From the NCBI GenBank assembly GCA_963667425.1, contig OY763407.1, positions 434,001 through 498,000 on the forward strand: 64,000 bases of DNA. The letters are read 5' to 3'. The position numbers were made by a program, and so were the translations under genes. Positions 1 through 9,611 of the stretch are shown here, piece after piece. Below the pieces are notes generated by a model, which saw only the letters and a list, made by a program, of their open reading frames with translations, was not told the DNA's origin and ran no database searches. This stretch comes from G963667425 sp963667425 [NCBI: bacterium] (lineage in GTDB: Bacteria > UBP6 > UBA1177). How positions within the stretch are numbered: the stretch's first letter is position 1; each line of letters begins with the position of its first letter.

Positions 1-477
1 GGTTCAAGCTGTGGTGTCTGGAAGATTAAGAGTGAATCAGAACTGGAAAATATTAGAAAAAAACTTGACTCTCATAAGAGATATATAGCTGAAAATTGTT
101 TTGTGGGAAGAGAAATTCAGGTTGCAGTTCTTAATGGCAAAGTTATTGGTGATGTTGAGATTGTGCCTGCCGGAGAATTTTATGATTATGAAGCAAAATA
201 TCTTAGTGACAAGACAAAATATATAATAGATCCGGTTTATAATGAGGAAATAAAAGAAAAACTTTTTGAGGATTCGGAAAAACTTTACAGTTTTATGGGT
301 TGTAAAGGTGCTGTTAGAATAGATTATATGGTAAATGATACTAGCTATATTGCTCTTGAGATAAATACTCTTCCAGGTATGACTTCACATTCTCTTCTTC
401 CAATGATTTGTAAAGGAAAGGGGATTTCATATTTAAGACTTGTTGAAATGCTTATTGAAGAGGCACTTTCTATATGA
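1..477 (+). CDS. ddl: D-alanine--D-alanine ligase, C-terminal part (5' end outside window)
   Basis: The frame is open from base 1 and begins GSSCGVWKI, the GSS(V)G loop of D-Ala-D-Ala ligases, so the gene starts upstream of the window. It ends with the ATP-grasp core: EINTLPGMTSHS (canonical EINT-PGMT-S, carrying a metal ligand and substrate contacts) and a final helix. The enzyme makes the D-Ala-D-Ala dipeptide for peptidoglycan in the cytoplasm. Its stop overlaps the ftsQ start (ATGA), as expected for the distal dcw cluster. An internal GTG at 103 is not a real start because family-conserved residues lie before it. Confidence 0.93.
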   Translation, partial: GSSCGVWKIKSESELENIRKKLDSHKRYIAENCFVGREIQVAVLNGKVIGDVEIVPAGEFYDYEAKYLSDKTKYIIDPVYNEEIKEKLFEDSEKLYSFMGCKGAVRIDYMVNDTSYIALEINTLPGMTSHSLLPMICKGKGISYLRLVEMLIEEALSI

Positions 478-1292
478 ATAAAGTTAAGGCGGTATTTAAA
501 GGAATATTCAGTTTTATAGTGATATATCTGATGGTGTTCCTTTTTTCTTCCGCCTTTGTTGGTGCTGAAGCTGCAATTCATGGGCTTAAAAATATTAAGG
601 ATTTTTTTGTTTATCCTGCAAATGTTTCTATAAACGGAATCGATAAACTTGATAGAGAGGCAATACTTGTCATTACAGGGCTTGACAAGGCAAAAAGTTA
701 TTTTGATATATCTGCTGAAGACGTAGATTCTTCTATAAGATTAAATACGTGGGTTAAAAACTGTCAGGTTAGGATGATTTTTCCTGATAAAGTTGAGATA
801 TTTATTGAGGAATATAAGCCTGAAATCATAGTTACAGGTGAAGATTCGGAAGGTGAATCTTTTCTGATGTTTGCTGATAGTGAAGGAGTGCTCTTTAAAA
901 AGCCGTTTTTTAACGAAATTAGGGATGATTTACCGTTTTTATACATCGATAAAACTTGGGCTCTGGGTTTAGAAGGAAGAAAACACATAAAAGATGCTAT
1001 AAAAATCATATCAATTTGGAAAAAAAATAAAAATACTTGTGTTCTCAAAAGTATTCGATATGATACTGTGGATGGTTACAGCGCTAACTGCACTTTTTCT
1101 AAAATGGGTGATGCAGGTGTTTCTCTTGGATTTACTCATGGGGATAAGGATATCGCCATTAAAAGAGATAAGTTCTTTAATGCTGTTAAAGGACTTGCTG
1201 AAAAAAATATATGGGCCAGGGAATTTTCTTTCAGTTCTGCTGAAGGTGGTGGCGAGATAGTTGTGAGCGGAGCTGTTCATTTGAAAGATTAG
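474..1292 (+). CDS. ftsQ: Cell division protein FtsQ
   Basis: This 272-residue bitopic protein has a short cytoplasmic N-terminus, one membrane segment at about residues 13-32, and a POTRA domain at about 45-120 (NVSINGIDKLDREAIL opens it), followed by the beta domain. Domain order, length and position between ddl and ftsA fit FtsQ, the periplasmic scaffold of the divisome. Sequence conservation is weak, as is normal for FtsQ, so position carries much of the identification. The ATG overlaps the ddl stop by 4 nt, implying translational coupling. Confidence 0.85.
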   Translation: MNKVKAVFKGIFSFIVIYLMVFLFSSAFVGAEAAIHGLKNIKDFFVYPANVSINGIDKLDREAILVITGLDKAKSYFDISAEDVDSSIRLNTWVKNCQVRMIFPDKVEIFIEEYKPEIIVTGEDSEGESFLMFADSEGVLFKKPFFNEIRDDLPFLYIDKTWALGLEGRKHIKDAIKIISIWKKNKNTCVLKSIRYDTVDGYSANCTFSKMGDAGVSLGFTHGDKDIAIKRDKFFNAVKGLAEKNIWAREFSFSSAEGGGEIVVSGAVHLKD

Positions 1293-1300
1293 GGGGACGA

Positions 1301-2533
1301 ATGCCTCGAGGCGATAGTTTTATAAGTGTACTTGATGTTGGAACAAATAAAGTTACTACTCTTGTTGCATCTATGAATGCTTCAGGAGAAATCGAGTTCA
1401 TAGGTAAAGGCGTATCTGCCAATGATAAGGGAATGATAGCTGGTTCCGTTGTCAATATGGAGGCTACAAAAAATTCAATAATAAAATCCATAAAAGAAGC
1501 TGAAAAAGTTGGAGATATCTCTATCCGTAATGTTATTGTAGGAATAAGCGGAGAGCATATTTCTTCCCAGAACAGTCACGGTGTTGTGACTGTAAAAGGT
1601 AAGGAAGTTACACAGTTTGATATTGATAAGGTTATTGAACAGGCAAAAAATATAATTCTTGCTTCAGATAGACAAATCATCGGTGTTGAAGTTGCCGGTT
1701 TTATTGTTGACGATCAGGAAGGAATAAAAAATCCTAAAGGAATGGCAGGAAAGCGCCTGGAGACAAAAGTTCACATAATAACCGCCAGCAGCGCAATGAT
1801 GCAGAACCTTTTAAGATGTGTTGAGGATGCTGGTGTTGATGTTGCGGCTGTTGCTGTAAATAGTTTGTGTTCTGGTCTTGCTGTTCTTGAGGAAGATGAA
1901 AAACAGCTTGGTGTTGCACTTATAGATATAGGCAAAGGAACTTCGGATATTACTGTTTATGTTAAAGGGAATCCTGTACTTACTGCTGTTGTTCCTATGG
2001 GTGGCGCTCAGATAACCAGCGATATTTCATTTGCTTTAAAAATTCCGCCTGATGAAGCTGAAAGAATCAAGAAAAAACACGGCAGTGCAATAGGCAGCCT
2101 TGTTAACAGTAATGAAGAATTTGATGTTTCGTCAATAGGTGGCGGTGAAAAGAAAATTATCCGTTCTCAGGCTCTTGCAGGAGTTATAGCTCCAAGAGTT
2201 GAAGAAATAATGATGCTTATAAAGAAAAAAATAGGGGAACTTTCCAATCAGAATACTATTGCTACAGGAATAGTGCTTACCGGTGGAACCTCTAAACTAA
2301 AATATATTGATCAGTATACTCAGGAAATTCTTGGTCTTGATGTCAGGATAGGCAGCCCAAGGCTTGCTGAAACAAGTTCTGGAATTGATACATCTGTTCT
2401 TAAAGATCCTGAATATGCCTCTGCTGTCGGTATAGTGCTGAACTATTTTAAAAACGGTTCAATGGCTGTATCTGAAAGAGGTGGTTCGCTGTGGGAAAAA
2501 ATAAAGAATTTTTTTAAAATGTTTTTTGAATAA
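1301..2533 (+). CDS. ftsA: Cell division protein FtsA
   Basis: This 410-residue actin-fold ATPase tethers FtsZ to the membrane. Visible motifs are the N-terminal phosphate-1 loop (LDVGTNKVTTL), the SHS2/1C insertion after about residue 80, phosphate-2 (DIGKGTSDITVY, where most FtsA proteins have DIGGGT) and the adenosine motif (VLTGGTSKL). The C-terminus ends in an amphipathic helix (SLWEKIKNFFKMFFE), the membrane-targeting sequence. It starts 8 nt after ftsQ behind GGGG-rich bases and precedes ftsZ in canonical order. The Gly to Lys change in phosphate-2 is the only oddity. Confidence 0.96.
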   Translation: MPRGDSFISVLDVGTNKVTTLVASMNASGEIEFIGKGVSANDKGMIAGSVVNMEATKNSIIKSIKEAEKVGDISIRNVIVGISGEHISSQNSHGVVTVKGKEVTQFDIDKVIEQAKNIILASDRQIIGVEVAGFIVDDQEGIKNPKGMAGKRLETKVHIITASSAMMQNLLRCVEDAGVDVAAVAVNSLCSGLAVLEEDEKQLGVALIDIGKGTSDITVYVKGNPVLTAVVPMGGAQITSDISFALKIPPDEAERIKKKHGSAIGSLVNSNEEFDVSSIGGGEKKIIRSQALAGVIAPRVEEIMMLIKKKIGELSNQNTIATGIVLTGGTSKLKYIDQYTQEILGLDVRIGSPRLAETSSGIDTSVLKDPEYASAVGIVLNYFKNGSMAVSERGGSLWEKIKNFFKMFFE

Positions 2534-2557
2534 CCCTTTTTTTTCGGGAGGAAAGGG

Positions 2558-3931
2558 ATGGTAAAGAGACTTTCAAATGGAACTCCACTTGTTAACATAG
2601 GCGTTATAGGTGTCGGCGGAGCAGGTTGTAATGCTGTTAACATGATGATTGATGAAATAGAAAAAGCCAGAAGCAGAAATGAAGTTTCTGAGTTTGAAGA
2701 TATCACTATAATTGTTGCAAATACAGATTCTCAGGATCTCGATAACTCTAAAGCTGAGCATAAAATACAACTTGGAACAGACATCACAAAAGGATGGGGT
2801 GCAGGCGGCAGACCTCAGGTTGGCGGTAATGCTGCTGAAGAAAGCCAGGTTGAGATAGCTAAGTTTATTGAAGGCTTTGATATGCTTTTTGTTACTGCAG
2901 GAATGGGTGGTGGAACCGGAACCGGAGCGGCTCCTGTTATTGCATCAATAGCAAAGAAGTCAAATATTCTTACTGTTGGAATAGTTACTATGCCTCTCGA
3001 TTTTGAAGGTTCCAACAAATCCAAACTTGCGCATGAAGGGCTTGAAAATTTAAAGAAAAATGTTGACACTCTTGTTGTTATTCCAAATCAGAAGCTTGTT
3101 GATATTGCAGAAGTCGGAGCAGACGCCAAGGAGATGTTCCTTAAACCTACCACGGTTCTGATTGATGCTGTTAAAAACATAAGTTCAACTGTTTCAAGTA
3201 AATCTTTTATAAATGTCGATTATGCTGATGTTAAAAGCATAATGACCGATATGGGCCTTGCAACTATTGGGAGCGGTTCTGCAACAGGGGAAAATGCAAC
3301 CATGAATGCCGTAACTGAAGCTCTAAAAAATCCTCTTCTTTCGGATGTTTCAATTTCCGGTGCAAGAAAGGCTCTTCTTCATATGCGTGGCAGAATTCCT
3401 ATGAAGGAACTTGTTGAAGCTTCTAGTTTTGTTGAAAAACAACTCGGAGAAGGCGCTATCTTTAGATGGGGGTTTTCAGATAAAGCTGATGATGATAGAG
3501 TTCAGGTTCTTATTGTTGCCGAAGCTTTTATGAATAATAGTAAGACTGTTTCTCCTGCAAAAACTAAAGTTACAGAAGAGCAGAAAACACTTTTTGATAT
3601 GGAACAGTCTAAAACAGTTTATGATGCTTCAAAAAAAAGCAGTATACTTAAAAGTGTAAAAAATATTAATCAGAATATTGAAAAAGAAGAGCGGAAACCT
3701 GTTGCCGCTGTTTCTGAGCCTATTGTTTTTGTAAAGGATTCAGATTCTTCTTTTGCTGTTTCAGATTATGATAACAGCGTGGATTTTTCTTTTGACACGG
3801 ATGATGGAACTATTCCTTCTTATTTGAGAAAAAAGAAAAAGGCTGTGTCTTCACACGTGACTTCTAAAAATACTCAGAATGAGTTTGAGATCGAATTTAT
3901 GCTGGAACCTGAAATGGCAAAGAAAAAATAG
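2558..3931 (+). CDS. ftsZ: Cell division GTPase FtsZ
   Basis: This 457-residue tubulin-like GTPase forms the Z ring. It has the GTP-binding signature GGGTGTGAAP, the N-terminal GVGGAGCNAV loop, and the T7 loop NVDYADV with its catalytic Asp. Compared from memory with E. coli FtsZ, about 11 extra residues (charged, IEKARSRNEVSEF) lie between helix H1 and strand S2, and TKGLGAG reads TKGWGAGGRP. The acidic linker after about 320 leads to IPSYLRKKKK, the FtsA-binding peptide, which is internal here and followed by about 30 further residues. The Shine-Dalgarno is GGGAGGAAAGG just before the ATG. Confidence 0.97.
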   Translation: MVKRLSNGTPLVNIGVIGVGGAGCNAVNMMIDEIEKARSRNEVSEFEDITIIVANTDSQDLDNSKAEHKIQLGTDITKGWGAGGRPQVGGNAAEESQVEIAKFIEGFDMLFVTAGMGGGTGTGAAPVIASIAKKSNILTVGIVTMPLDFEGSNKSKLAHEGLENLKKNVDTLVVIPNQKLVDIAEVGADAKEMFLKPTTVLIDAVKNISSTVSSKSFINVDYADVKSIMTDMGLATIGSGSATGENATMNAVTEALKNPLLSDVSISGARKALLHMRGRIPMKELVEASSFVEKQLGEGAIFRWGFSDKADDDRVQVLIVAEAFMNNSKTVSPAKTKVTEEQKTLFDMEQSKTVYDASKKSSILKSVKNINQNIEKEERKPVAAVSEPIVFVKDSDSSFAVSDYDNSVDFSFDTDDGTIPSYLRKKKKAVSSHVTSKNTQNEFEIEFMLEPEMAKKK

Positions 3932-3934
3932 TTC

Positions 3935-5356
3935 ATGAACTATTTAAAGGCAGCTTTTCTCTTTCCTGATTCCCCTTTGTCGGGTTTTTCAAATCTTGCA
4001 CTTCACTATTTTTATTCTTTTTTTAAGAAAAATAATGTTGATTTTGATATTTTTTTTCATCACTCGGAAGAGGGATATTTTTCTAAAAGAAAAATAGGTG
4101 CTTTTGATGTTGTTTTTGTTTCTCTTTCATATGAATATTATTATCTGAACCTTTCAGAGTGGTTTTTTAAGAATAAGATTCCTATGAGAAAATCTGAGAG
4201 AGCAAATGGTCGTTATCCTCTTTTTGTTGCAGGAGGAATTGCTCTGACTATTAATCCTGCACCTCTTATTGATTGCTTTGATATAATTCTGCTTGGTGAA
4301 GCGGAAAAAATGGAAAAAGAACTGCTTCACTTACTTTCCCTAAATTCTTTTGAAGAGATTGAAGATTGTATTGCTAATGTTGATTTTGCTGTAAGCTCAA
4401 GAAAAGAGTATGGAGTTGCTGTTAAAGCTGATAGTGGAACTTTTGGGATAGCTTCGGCAAGTGAACTTATGAAAGAGGGAAACTGTTTTAACAACAGGCT
4501 GATAATGGAACTTAACCGTGGCTGTACCAACAGATGTAAGTTTTGTGCTGCAAGTTATGTATATAAAACTTACAGGGAAGCTTCAAAAGAGTTTGTTTTT
4601 GCATCTATTGATAATGCTGTAAGCAAGAATAACGGACTTGCGCTTATGGGAACAAGTCTGAACAATGTTTCATATTTCAATGAAATTCTTGATGTCGCTT
4701 TAAAAAAATCAATACCAATATCTCTCAGCTCTGTAAAGGTTAATGCCTTGACAGAAAATCTTGTTGAGAAGCTTAAGGGATGCGGTGTAAAAACTATAAG
4801 TTTTGCTGTTGAAAGTGCTGATACCAATACTCGAAAATCAATACTGAAACAGGTTACTGATGATAATATTTATAATGGTTATTCATTAATTTCATCTGCA
4901 GGAATGAATGCAAGGTTTTATTTTATTGCCGGTCTTCCTGACACAGATCTTAATGTAGAAGCTGATGCTCTTATTGAACTTTTCTCAAATCTCAGGAAAA
5001 AATTTGGAAAACTTTCAGTAGATCTTAGTTTTGCCCCGTTTTCACCTAAGCCTTTTACCCCTTTTGAAACTGAGCGAATGATCACAAAAAATGAATATAC
5101 AAAATTTAAAAAAAATGTGGAAAAAGGTCTTAAAAAAGTGGATTTTTCCATAAAAACACACTTCTTTTCATACAGAGAAAGTGTCGTTCAGGCATTTTTA
5201 AGTGTATCAAATAGAGGTGTGTTAAGTTTTGTTGAAGAATATGGAAAACTTGCCAATCTTTCAGAAACGCTAATTAAAGAATCTGTTTCACCTGAAAAGA
5301 CGATGACTGAAAAAAGAGATGAGATGCCGTGGCGGGATATCATTTTGAAACAATAA
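3935..5356 (+). CDS. B12-binding-type radical SAM protein, function unknown
   Basis: This 473-residue protein has two parts. Residues 1-150 resemble the Rossmann-like cobalamin-binding domain found in front of many radical SAM enzymes (VFVSLSYEYYY, LFVAGGIALTINPAPL, DIILLGEAE). The second part opens with the iron-sulfur motif CTNRCKFCAA (C-x3-C-x2-C), and a TIM-barrel-like core runs to about 400. No DxHxxG cobalamin motif is obvious, so cobalamin use is uncertain. It starts 3 nt after ftsZ and is probably cotranscribed with the division genes; a cell-envelope link is only a positional inference. Substrate not recognised. Confidence 0.75.
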   Translation: MNYLKAAFLFPDSPLSGFSNLALHYFYSFFKKNNVDFDIFFHHSEEGYFSKRKIGAFDVVFVSLSYEYYYLNLSEWFFKNKIPMRKSERANGRYPLFVAGGIALTINPAPLIDCFDIILLGEAEKMEKELLHLLSLNSFEEIEDCIANVDFAVSSRKEYGVAVKADSGTFGIASASELMKEGNCFNNRLIMELNRGCTNRCKFCAASYVYKTYREASKEFVFASIDNAVSKNNGLALMGTSLNNVSYFNEILDVALKKSIPISLSSVKVNALTENLVEKLKGCGVKTISFAVESADTNTRKSILKQVTDDNIYNGYSLISSAGMNARFYFIAGLPDTDLNVEADALIELFSNLRKKFGKLSVDLSFAPFSPKPFTPFETERMITKNEYTKFKKNVEKGLKKVDFSIKTHFFSYRESVVQAFLSVSNRGVLSFVEEYGKLANLSETLIKESVSPEKTMTEKRDEMPWRDIILKQ

Positions 5357-5393
5357 GACAAAAATGAGTTTTTAGTTTAATTGTCTGTTTTTT
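5356..5393 (+). terminator. Possible weak intrinsic terminator after the dcw operon
   Basis: AGACAA and TTGTCT, separated by 19 nt, could pair just after the radical SAM stop and are followed by a GTTTTTTG run. The stem is only six pairs and the loop long, so this is tentative; the position immediately before a strong promoter supports it. Confidence 0.3.
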
Positions 5394-5413
5394 GTTTACT
5401 AATCCCAATTCCC

Positions 5414-5441
5414 TTGATTTTAAGTGAGATGAATGTATAAT
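5414..5441 (+). promoter_or_regulatory. Sigma-70-type promoter of the surface operon
   Basis: TTGATT (5414-5419) and a perfect TATAAT (5436-5441) are spaced by 16 bp, with the first operon ATG just downstream. The same TTGATT-16-TATAAT arrangement precedes the 7TMR-HD gene on the minus strand (58449-58476), which suggests a real local consensus. Confidence 0.65.
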
Positions 5442-5461
5442 TAGGCAGAATAGTTTTTTTA

Positions 5462-6553
5462 ATGAGAGATAGCAGCATGATTCATTTATTCAGAAATGTA
5501 CCTATTATTATGACTTTTCTTTTTGTTTTGTTTGTTTGTTCCTTGCATCTTAATGCCTACGAATTTGTAGATGATGTTGAGATGTCTTCAAGAAATGACG
5601 ACTCAAAAAATGAAGATTCTGAAGATCTTGATGAAGATAAAAAATCTTCAGAAGATGATGAAGATGATTTTAAAAAAGAGGATAAGTCTCAGGATGAGGA
5701 TGACTTTAAAAAAGAGTCTGAAGCTGATGATTTCGTGAAGGAAGAGCCTGCAAAAGATGATTTTACTCCGGAGGATAATCACAATGATGATTATTCAAAA
5801 AAAGAGTCTTCTTCCTACAACGAAGATAGAGATTATTCGAGTGTTTCCGGAAGACGTGGTCGTGATGTTATGAGTTACAGGGAGCCTGATATTGCTGAGG
5901 TGGTTACTGCAACATATCTGTATGCTTCCAGAGATTTGAAATCTGAAAAGTATTTTGAAGTTTATGTTGGTGATCAGATGCAGGTTAGCGAAATAGGTGC
6001 TGACTGGTGTAAGGTTACGTTTTTGGGTAAAGATGGCTGGATTCCTACAGATCACCTGATAATTGACCGTTTTTACTCTTTCAGGCTTATTTTGGATCTT
6101 ACAACAGGGTTTGCTTTTCCTACAGATTCTGATTACACCCTTGCAGGAAGTCATTCTCTTTCAGCTCTTGTAAAGACTGTAGATTTTCTTTATGTAGGAG
6201 CTGAATTTAAAGCTATAAATCTTGATTCTGATACGTTATATGCCGGCGGCGGAGCTATAGTTAGAGCGTATATCCCATGGCTTGATACAAAAAAATCAAG
6301 AACATCTGTTGATCTTAGTGGTGGATACATGTATTTCCCTGACTGGATTAATTTGAAAGGTTACTATCTTTCAACTTCCGTTGACTGGCTTTATAGATTA
6401 ACCAACAGATTTTATCTTGGTGCTGGATTTAATTTTACATATGCTACAGGTAGTGGTGATATGACAAATGAAACATCCTCAAGCGGTTCTGTTGAAAGAA
6501 CAATGTACATCCCTGGATTACATGTTAAAATGGTTTTTAATACAATTAAATAA
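5462..6553 (+). CDS. Exported SH3-domain protein with acidic region and predicted outer-membrane barrel
   Basis: This 363-residue protein has an N-terminal signal peptide (hydrophobic core IIMTFLFVLFVCSL, ending near LNA). Residues about 35-120 are a very acidic, low-complexity stretch with a DDFKKE-like unit repeated (DDF at 68-70 and later copies). A bacterial SH3-like domain follows at about 145-200, ending in WCKVTFLGKDGWIPTDHL. The last 160 residues alternate hydrophobic and polar residues like a small transmembrane beta-barrel. It is first in the surface operon. The ATG at 5477 (residue 6) is an equally good start, since the -10 box leaves little leader before 5462. Function unknown. 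Confidence 0.7.
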   Translation: MRDSSMIHLFRNVPIIMTFLFVLFVCSLHLNAYEFVDDVEMSSRNDDSKNEDSEDLDEDKKSSEDDEDDFKKEDKSQDEDDFKKESEADDFVKEEPAKDDFTPEDNHNDDYSKKESSSYNEDRDYSSVSGRRGRDVMSYREPDIAEVVTATYLYASRDLKSEKYFEVYVGDQMQVSEIGADWCKVTFLGKDGWIPTDHLIIDRFYSFRLILDLTTGFAFPTDSDYTLAGSHSLSALVKTVDFLYVGAEFKAINLDSDTLYAGGGAIVRAYIPWLDTKKSRTSVDLSGGYMYFPDWINLKGYYLSTSVDWLYRLTNRFYLGAGFNFTYATGSGDMTNETSSSGSVERTMYIPGLHVKMVFNTIK

Positions 6554-6564
6554 GCGGTATAAAG

Positions 6565-9500
6565 ATGAGAAAGAGAAAAAATGTTTTTTTAATTCTACTG
6601 GAATTGGCGTTGCTTTTCATCCTTTTTACAGGTTGTGAGCCGGAAGAATCGCATCTTGATATTGAGTGTGCTTCTTTTACTGACTGTGATCTGGCCGAAA
6701 GATGTTCAAATGGAAGGTGCATTAATAATCTCAGTGAACCTGTAAATAAGAAAACCTCGAAAGCTTATTTCGGTGATATTGAGTATGATGTTGAAAAAAT
6801 GGCATATCAGGGCAGAGTGAGTTTGCCTAACGGTTTTAAGATTCCGTTTGCAAACATGATGGTAACTTATGGTGAGCGTGTTGCAAGTTCAAGTGATAAA
6901 AACTACGGTAATTTTAAAACTGCTGCAGTTGATCCTGTAAATGGAACATTCTGGGTTGAGCTTAATACTGTCGGCACCACACTCCTTATACTTAAAGCTA
7001 AATACACTGATGATCAGGAAGCAGTTCCAATAATGATGACTGTCTTTACAACAAATGGTGATTCATATTTTAAAAGGCAGAATATAGAGTTCAGCATGAG
7101 AGAAACTGCTACAGCAGTTGTTTTTATGCAGCCTGGAATTTTAACTACCGCTGAACCTCTTTTTAATTCAGTGCTTCTTGAAATAATAAGAAATCTTAAT
7201 ACAACAAGAGCTCTTACACAGATGCTTTCAAATATGATGATGGAAGTTTCTCCAACCACACTCATTTCTGGAGATTCTGATATTAGAGCTGTGGCTGCTG
7301 CTGCGGTAAATGAACTTTACAATTATGATCCTCAGAAAGAAGTAGATCCTGGTGATGGTGATAATCTTGGAGGCAAGGGCGAATCCTGTTATCCTAATGG
7401 AGCCTGTGATGATGGTCTTACATGTAACAGTGACTCAATATGTGTAGAAGTTGATGACAATGAAGAGGAAACTCCTGATGAAGGTCAGGAGACTCCTGAT
7501 GATGATTCTCTTTTTATTTTATCAGCACCTGCTTCGAGAGGAGGAAGTTCTGATTATAAGTGTGTTAACATAGAGCCAGTTGATAGTTGTACATCTGATG
7601 TTCGCAAAGAGACAACAAGAGATACAGATAAAGTTGATATGATGTTTACGTTTACAAGCAAAGTGTCAGGAAATGAACTTGATCTTGCAGGAGAAAACAG
7701 GCTTCCAAGATGGGTCTATTATTATTTGAACAATGAATGTGTAGTTTCTCCAATTCCAGGTGAAATTGGAGATGACGGTGTTGATACTGATGCAGATCCT
7801 GTCTATGTTGTTCCTCCAAAAAATTATGTACCTGATACATTAAAGCGGCTTGTAATAAACTACATGCTTTACAATGCAGATTCTTTAGGTAAAAAACTCC
7901 TTAATAAGGGTGATGATGAAAATTCCACTTCGATTATAGGAAAAATTCAGGGGTCTATTGAGACTTACTTTGATGAATATTATACAGCAAGAAACAAAGG
8001 TGTTGATCTTTATTATAAAGATGACTATATAAGTTCAGGATTCTTTGTTGGTTATTCAATGGGTAAAGATTCATATAAAGAACCTGAAAGAGGTATGATT
8101 CCTGTATGGTCAACCTATTTTACGCAGGTACTTTTTCCATATATTCAGGTTGTAGGTGGTTACAATGATGAACTTAAGGATAAAATTTATGCTGATATAA
8201 ATTCTGTTGAAAATCAGCCTATATATAAAATTTCCAAGTTTATTACAGACAGAGGTTATGGCTTAAGGCTTAATGATTATATGAAAAAAAATATAAGCAC
8301 TTATGAATCGAATGAATACTATAGAGATTTTCATTATAATGCTTTAAAAGTTTATGAATCTCTCCTTTCCGGTGAAACTAAATCCAGTAAGGAATTTCTT
8401 ACATATATAGCAAATATTTCAAAAAGCTATCTGTTTGCCAGAGATGTAAAAGATACAGTTAATTTTGTATTCAGACAGATGGTTCCTGTTGAAACTATGA
8501 GAACTTATGGTGGGCTTCAACTTCTCCCTTCAGAGTTTTCAGGAGCAATTCTTAATAAATCCAATTATGTTTCGGCTGATTATTATTTCTTTGATGTGTT
8601 TGAAGAAAATCCAGACCCCGATGATGATGTTGTAACTGAAGATCCGTATCCTGTTGTTGATAGTGTCTGTACTAAAGAGCTTTGTGACTGCAGTGTTTCG
8701 GCAGATAATGATATTCCCGGCTGTATGATTAAAATTAATGCTGAATCAAGAACTTTTCTGATGGGTGCAAATCAGGGAAACAGCTTTTGGGATGAGCACA
8801 TATTTGAATCTGAAAAGCCTCAGCATACAGTTGAAATGAAACATAACTATTATATGGATAGATACGAAGTCACCAATGCTCAGTTTAAAAAATTCCTTAA
8901 TGACAATGCCAACATTGAATGGCGTCCAGGCGGGAAAATGGCAGAAAGCTACTGTTTTGGAAATGAAGGTTACATAAAGGAAATTTATCAGGAAGAATAT
9001 GAGCCTGAATTCGGCAACAACAAAAAGGATCTTCATCCGGTTGTTGATGTTTGTTACTATGCGGCTGAAGCTTACTGTACATGGGATGGAAAGAGACTTC
9101 CCACAGAAGAAGAATGGGAATTTGCTGCAAGAGGAACTGATGGGAGAGCTTATCCATGGAAAAGCGACTCTTTTGATTTTTTAGCTAGACATGCCAATTT
9201 TAGGCACAGTTATGATCCTTATGAACCGAGTAAACTAGCAGAAACTATTGGTATACAGTATGGTATTGATATAATGCCTGAACCTCATACAACACCTGTC
9301 GGATATTATGAGGGACATGGTCCTGAGACTGATTTTGTTCGTCAAACAGGACAATCTCCATCCGGAATCTATGATATGTCAGGAAATGCTGAAGAATGGA
9401 CAGTAACAAGGTTTTACTACTATACAGATTTAAGTGCTGGAGGTATGCCGATACCTATCGGCTCACAGCGTTCGGTCAGAGGTGGCAGCTGGGCTACTTC

Positions 9501-9609
9501 TTCAAGGCTTATAAGAACAAGTTACAGAAGAGGTGTAAATCCTCAGTATAATTCAAATTCAGTTGGGTTCCGCTGTGCAATGGATATCCCTGAAGAAGGA
9601 GGTAATTAA
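6565..9609 (+). CDS. Large lipoprotein with Cys-rich modules and a C-terminal FGE/SUMF1-fold domain
   Basis: This 1014-residue protein begins with a lipoprotein signal peptide (lipobox LFTGC). Two Cys-rich modules follow: CASFTDCDLAERCSNGRC near residue 35 and GESCYPNGACDDGLTC near 273, the second followed by an acidic linker. The middle (about 315-700) is unrecognised. From about 720 the formylglycine-generating-enzyme fold is clear (YYMDRYEVTNAQFKKFL, RLPTEEEWEFAARG, MSGNAEEWTVTRF, VRGGSWATSS, VGFRCAMD). True FGE active-site cysteines near the RGGSW strand are absent (ATSSRLIRTSYRRG), so it is probably a binding or structural module on the cell surface. Gap to the next gene is 2 nt. Confidence 0.78.
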   Translation: MRKRKNVFLILLELALLFILFTGCEPEESHLDIECASFTDCDLAERCSNGRCINNLSEPVNKKTSKAYFGDIEYDVEKMAYQGRVSLPNGFKIPFANMMVTYGERVASSSDKNYGNFKTAAVDPVNGTFWVELNTVGTTLLILKAKYTDDQEAVPIMMTVFTTNGDSYFKRQNIEFSMRETATAVVFMQPGILTTAEPLFNSVLLEIIRNLNTTRALTQMLSNMMMEVSPTTLISGDSDIRAVAAAAVNELYNYDPQKEVDPGDGDNLGGKGESCYPNGACDDGLTCNSDSICVEVDDNEEETPDEGQETPDDDSLFILSAPASRGGSSDYKCVNIEPVDSCTSDVRKETTRDTDKVDMMFTFTSKVSGNELDLAGENRLPRWVYYYLNNECVVSPIPGEIGDDGVDTDADPVYVVPPKNYVPDTLKRLVINYMLYNADSLGKKLLNKGDDENSTSIIGKIQGSIETYFDEYYTARNKGVDLYYKDDYISSGFFVGYSMGKDSYKEPERGMIPVWSTYFTQVLFPYIQVVGGYNDELKDKIYADINSVENQPIYKISKFITDRGYGLRLNDYMKKNISTYESNEYYRDFHYNALKVYESLLSGETKSSKEFLTYIANISKSYLFARDVKDTVNFVFRQMVPVETMRTYGGLQLLPSEFSGAILNKSNYVSADYYFFDVFEENPDPDDDVVTEDPYPVVDSVCTKELCDCSVSADNDIPGCMIKINAESRTFLMGANQGNSFWDEHIFESEKPQHTVEMKHNYYMDRYEVTNAQFKKFLNDNANIEWRPGGKMAESYCFGNEGYIKEIYQEEYEPEFGNNKKDLHPVVDVCYYAAEAYCTWDGKRLPTEEEWEFAARGTDGRAYPWKSDSFDFLARHANFRHSYDPYEPSKLAETIGIQYGIDIMPEPHTTPVGYYEGHGPETDFVRQTGQSPSGIYDMSGNAEEWTVTRFYYYTDLSAGGMPIPIGSQRSVRGGSWATSSRLIRTSYRRGVNPQYNSNSVGFRCAMDIPEEGGN

Positions 9610-9611
9610 TT

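Noticed and set aside
8719-9600. True sulfatase-maturating enzyme (FGE)
   Set aside because: The fold motifs are there but the cysteines after RGGSW needed for catalysis are missing, and the protein is an exported lipoprotein. The LtaS-like sulfatase at 29620 belongs to a family using Thr, not formylglycine.
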